Source: JBBROS01 sp964246015
GTDB lineage: Bacteria; Pseudomonadota; Alphaproteobacteria; Acetobacterales; Acetobacteraceae
Reading direction: 5' to 3'
DNA: 14,509 nucleotides
NCBI GenBank assembly: GCA_964246015.1
Contig: CAXTPG010000109.1
Coordinates: 1 to 14,509, forward strand
The notes under the pieces were generated by a model. The model worked only from the letters and a program-made list of their open reading frames with translations. It was not told where the DNA came from and searched no databases. Numbering within the stretch: position 1 is the first letter of the stretch; each line of letters begins with the position of its first letter. A program made the translations under genes and the position numbers. Positions 12,933 to 14,509 of this stretch are shown here, piece by piece.

Positions 12933-13705
12933 CTGCGGCGATCTCGCTGCGGGGGGTCGGGAAGCGGTACAACGTCGGCGGCGACGCGGTCCAGGCGCTG
13001 ACGCCTACGACGCTCGATGTCGAACAGGGGGAGCTGGTCGTGCTGCTGGGGCCGTCGGGGTGCGGCAAGACGACGCTGCTGCGGCTGGTGGCCGGGTTGA
13101 TCGAGCCTTCGGAGGGGCGCATCGCGGTGGGCGGGCGCGACCTGTGGGAGGGGCAGCGGCGGAACGCGGCGGCGGTGCAGGAACTGGGCGTGGTCTTCCA
13201 GGACGCGAACCTGTTCCCCTGGTACACGATCGAGCGGAACATCGCGCTGCCGTTGGCGCTGCGCCGGGTGAAGCGGGCGGAGCGTCAGCGGCGGGCGGCG
13301 GACCTGGCCCGGCTTGTGGGCATACAGGGGTTCGAGCGGCGGTGGCCGCGGGAGCTGTCGGGCGGGATGCGACAGCGGGCGGCGATCGCGCGGGCGTTGT
13401 CGTACGATCCGCGTATCCTGCTGATGGACGAGCCGTTCGGGGCGCTGGACGCCATGACGCGGGACGCCATGAACCTCGAACTGCAGCGGATCTGGTCCGC
13501 GACGGGCTGCACGATCGTGCTGGTGACGCATTCGATCACCGAGGCGGTGTTCCTGGCGGACCGGATCGTGCTGCTGTCGCCGCGGCCCGGGCGGGTGGAG
13601 CGCGTGTACGACGTCGACCTGCCGCGGCCGCGCACGTTGGACATGCAGGGGCAACCGGGGTTCCAGGCGTTGTGCGCGGAGCTGCGGCACAGGCTGGAGC
13701 ATTGA
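12929..13705 (+). CDS. ABC transporter ATP-binding protein (SsuB/TauB-like)
   Basis: 258 aa starting with TTG 12929, overlapping the upstream stop (TTGA). Seen: Walker A GPSGCGKTT (41-49), Q-loop Q91 (FQDANLFPW), ABC signature LSGGMRQR (143-150), Walker B ILLMDEP (163-169), the D-loop GALD and switch His201 (VTHSITEA). The FQDxxLxPW and VTHSITEAVFLADRI forms are typical of the nitrate/sulfonate/taurine importer branch. It powers the permease encoded next, from the cytoplasmic face. Confidence 0.95.
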   Translation: MTAAISLRGVGKRYNVGGDAVQALTPTTLDVEQGELVVLLGPSGCGKTTLLRLVAGLIEPSEGRIAVGGRDLWEGQRRNAAAVQELGVVFQDANLFPWYTIERNIALPLALRRVKRAERQRRAADLARLVGIQGFERRWPRELSGGMRQRAAIARALSYDPRILLMDEPFGALDAMTRDAMNLELQRIWSATGCTIVLVTHSITEAVFLADRIVLLSPRPGRVERVYDVDLPRPRTLDMQGQPGFQALCAELRHRLEH

Positions 13706-14466
13706 TGCGGGTGCGGGCCGAGTGGGCCGCGGCGCCCGCGCTGCTGCTGGCGTGCCTGCTGGCGTGGCACGTGTACGTCGTGCTGTCCGGGGTTTCGGCG
13801 TTCATCCTGCCGGGGCCGGTGGCGGTTTGGGGGGCGTTCCGTGACCTGGTTGCGACGCCGTCGACCTGGAACCACACGCTGGTGACGGTGCACGAGACGG
13901 TGCTGGGGTTCGTGCTTGCGGCCGTGGCGGGCGTGCTGCTCGGGGTTCCCGTGGGGAAGCTGCGTTGGCTGGAGCGGACGCTGAACCCGTTCATCGTCGC
14001 GAGCCAGGTGGTGCCGAAGGTGGCGCTGATCCCGCTGTTCATCGTGTGGTTCGGGTTCGGCAGCACGAGCAAGGTGCTGATCGCGGCCGTGATCGCGTTC
14101 TTTCCGATCTTCACGAACACGGTGCTGGGGGTGAAGAGCATCGACCACGGGCACCGGGACGTGATGACGAGCCTGAATGCCGGGCGGCTGGACCGGTTCT
14201 GGCGGCTGGAGCTGCCGTCGGCGATGCCGGCGATCCTGACGGGGATGGAGGTGGGGATCGTGCTGGCGATCATCGGGACGGTGGTGGCGCAGTTCCTGGG
14301 GGGGAATGCGGGGCTGGGGTATCTGCTGGTGGCGAAGATGAACGCGTACGAGACCGACAGCCTGTTCGCGGTGATCGTGCTGCTGACGCTGGTGGGGTTC
14401 GTGTTCTATGCGGCGGTGGGGGCGGCGCGGCGGGTGCTGATCCCCTGGCATGAGAGCGGGGGGTAG
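13705..14466 (+). CDS. ABC transporter permease (SsuC-like)
   Basis: 253 aa with about six hydrophobic helices, matching the BPD_transp_1 inner-membrane permease family. Seen: helices near residues 9-28, 62-84, 100-120, 122-143, 185-205 and 222-243, and a cytoplasmic EAA-like coupling loop (MTSLNAGRLDRFWRLELPSAMPA) ending in the conserved LP. ATG 13705 shares its A with the ATPase stop (TGATG). It completes a binding-protein/ATPase/permease set, so the importer is whole. Confidence 0.94.
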   Translation: MRVRAEWAAAPALLLACLLAWHVYVVLSGVSAFILPGPVAVWGAFRDLVATPSTWNHTLVTVHETVLGFVLAAVAGVLLGVPVGKLRWLERTLNPFIVASQVVPKVALIPLFIVWFGFGSTSKVLIAAVIAFFPIFTNTVLGVKSIDHGHRDVMTSLNAGRLDRFWRLELPSAMPAILTGMEVGIVLAIIGTVVAQFLGGNAGLGYLLVAKMNAYETDSLFAVIVLLTLVGFVFYAAVGAARRVLIPWHESGG

Positions 14467-14509
14467 GCGTCAGGCGCGCGGAGGCGGCCGGGACGCACGT
14501 GGGGGGGAG
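14467..14509 (+). other. Short 3' end of window, possible start region of the next gene
   Basis: 43 nt without a start codon in view. The final GGGGGGGA run could be a Shine-Dalgarno for a gene beyond the window. No terminator hairpin is visible after the permease. Confidence 0.3.

Noticed and set aside
1..14509. Transposases, integrases, tRNA or rRNA genes
   Set aside because: I looked for transposase-like products, terminal inverted repeats with target duplications, and tRNA-like cloverleaf ends (TTCGA loops plus CCA), and found none that I could support.

Overview
This is a GC-rich chromosomal window, probably from an alphaproteobacterium of the Rhodospirillales/Acetobacteraceae type. The grounds are the very high GC3, the hfq-hflX pair, a DUF1272 protein, and genes packed with 1-4 nt stop/start overlaps and non-ATG starts. 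The family assignments come from motifs I can read; the taxon is inference.

Layout. (1) 1-3403: the C-terminal part of prfB (RF2), a convergent short-chain dehydrogenase, a DedA-family membrane protein, and a Bcr/CflA-type MFS efflux protein whose 3' end overlaps that of the DedA gene. (2) 3404-7183: an AT-richer, accessory-looking segment. It holds a large SARP/HilA-like regulator (winged helix, TolB/FlgO-like domain, TPRs), a convergent DUF6065 gene, and upstream of DUF6065 on the minus strand a 54-codon gene that I read by hand. This gene encodes a Lys/Ala/Pro-rich N-terminus followed by two near-identical 18-residue units ending in GGGMMRF. The peptide gene, a spacer with three inverted repeats, and DUF6065 form the most novel-looking unit here. 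(3) 7184-8307: a small hypothetical ORF and a metallo-beta-lactamase-fold hydrolase resembling N-acyl homoserine lactonases. (4) 8495-11157: hfq, hflX, an inositol-monophosphatase-family gene and a DUF1272 gene, all tightly overlapping on the plus strand. (5) 11158-14466: a perfect 9-8-9 inverted repeat, then an overlapping four-gene operon of an SDR and a complete NMT1/SsuABC-type ABC importer (binding protein, ATPase, permease).

How the parts may work together. Hfq and HflX are RNA-chaperone and ribosome-associated GTPase housekeeping functions. The terminal operon probably imports a small organic molecule and oxidises or reduces it, under a repressor that binds the inverted repeat. The peptide/DUF6065 unit could be a precursor-like peptide with a dedicated partner protein, possibly controlled by the neighbouring regulator. 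That last proposal is inference and rests on gene proximity, repeat architecture and codon-level constraint.
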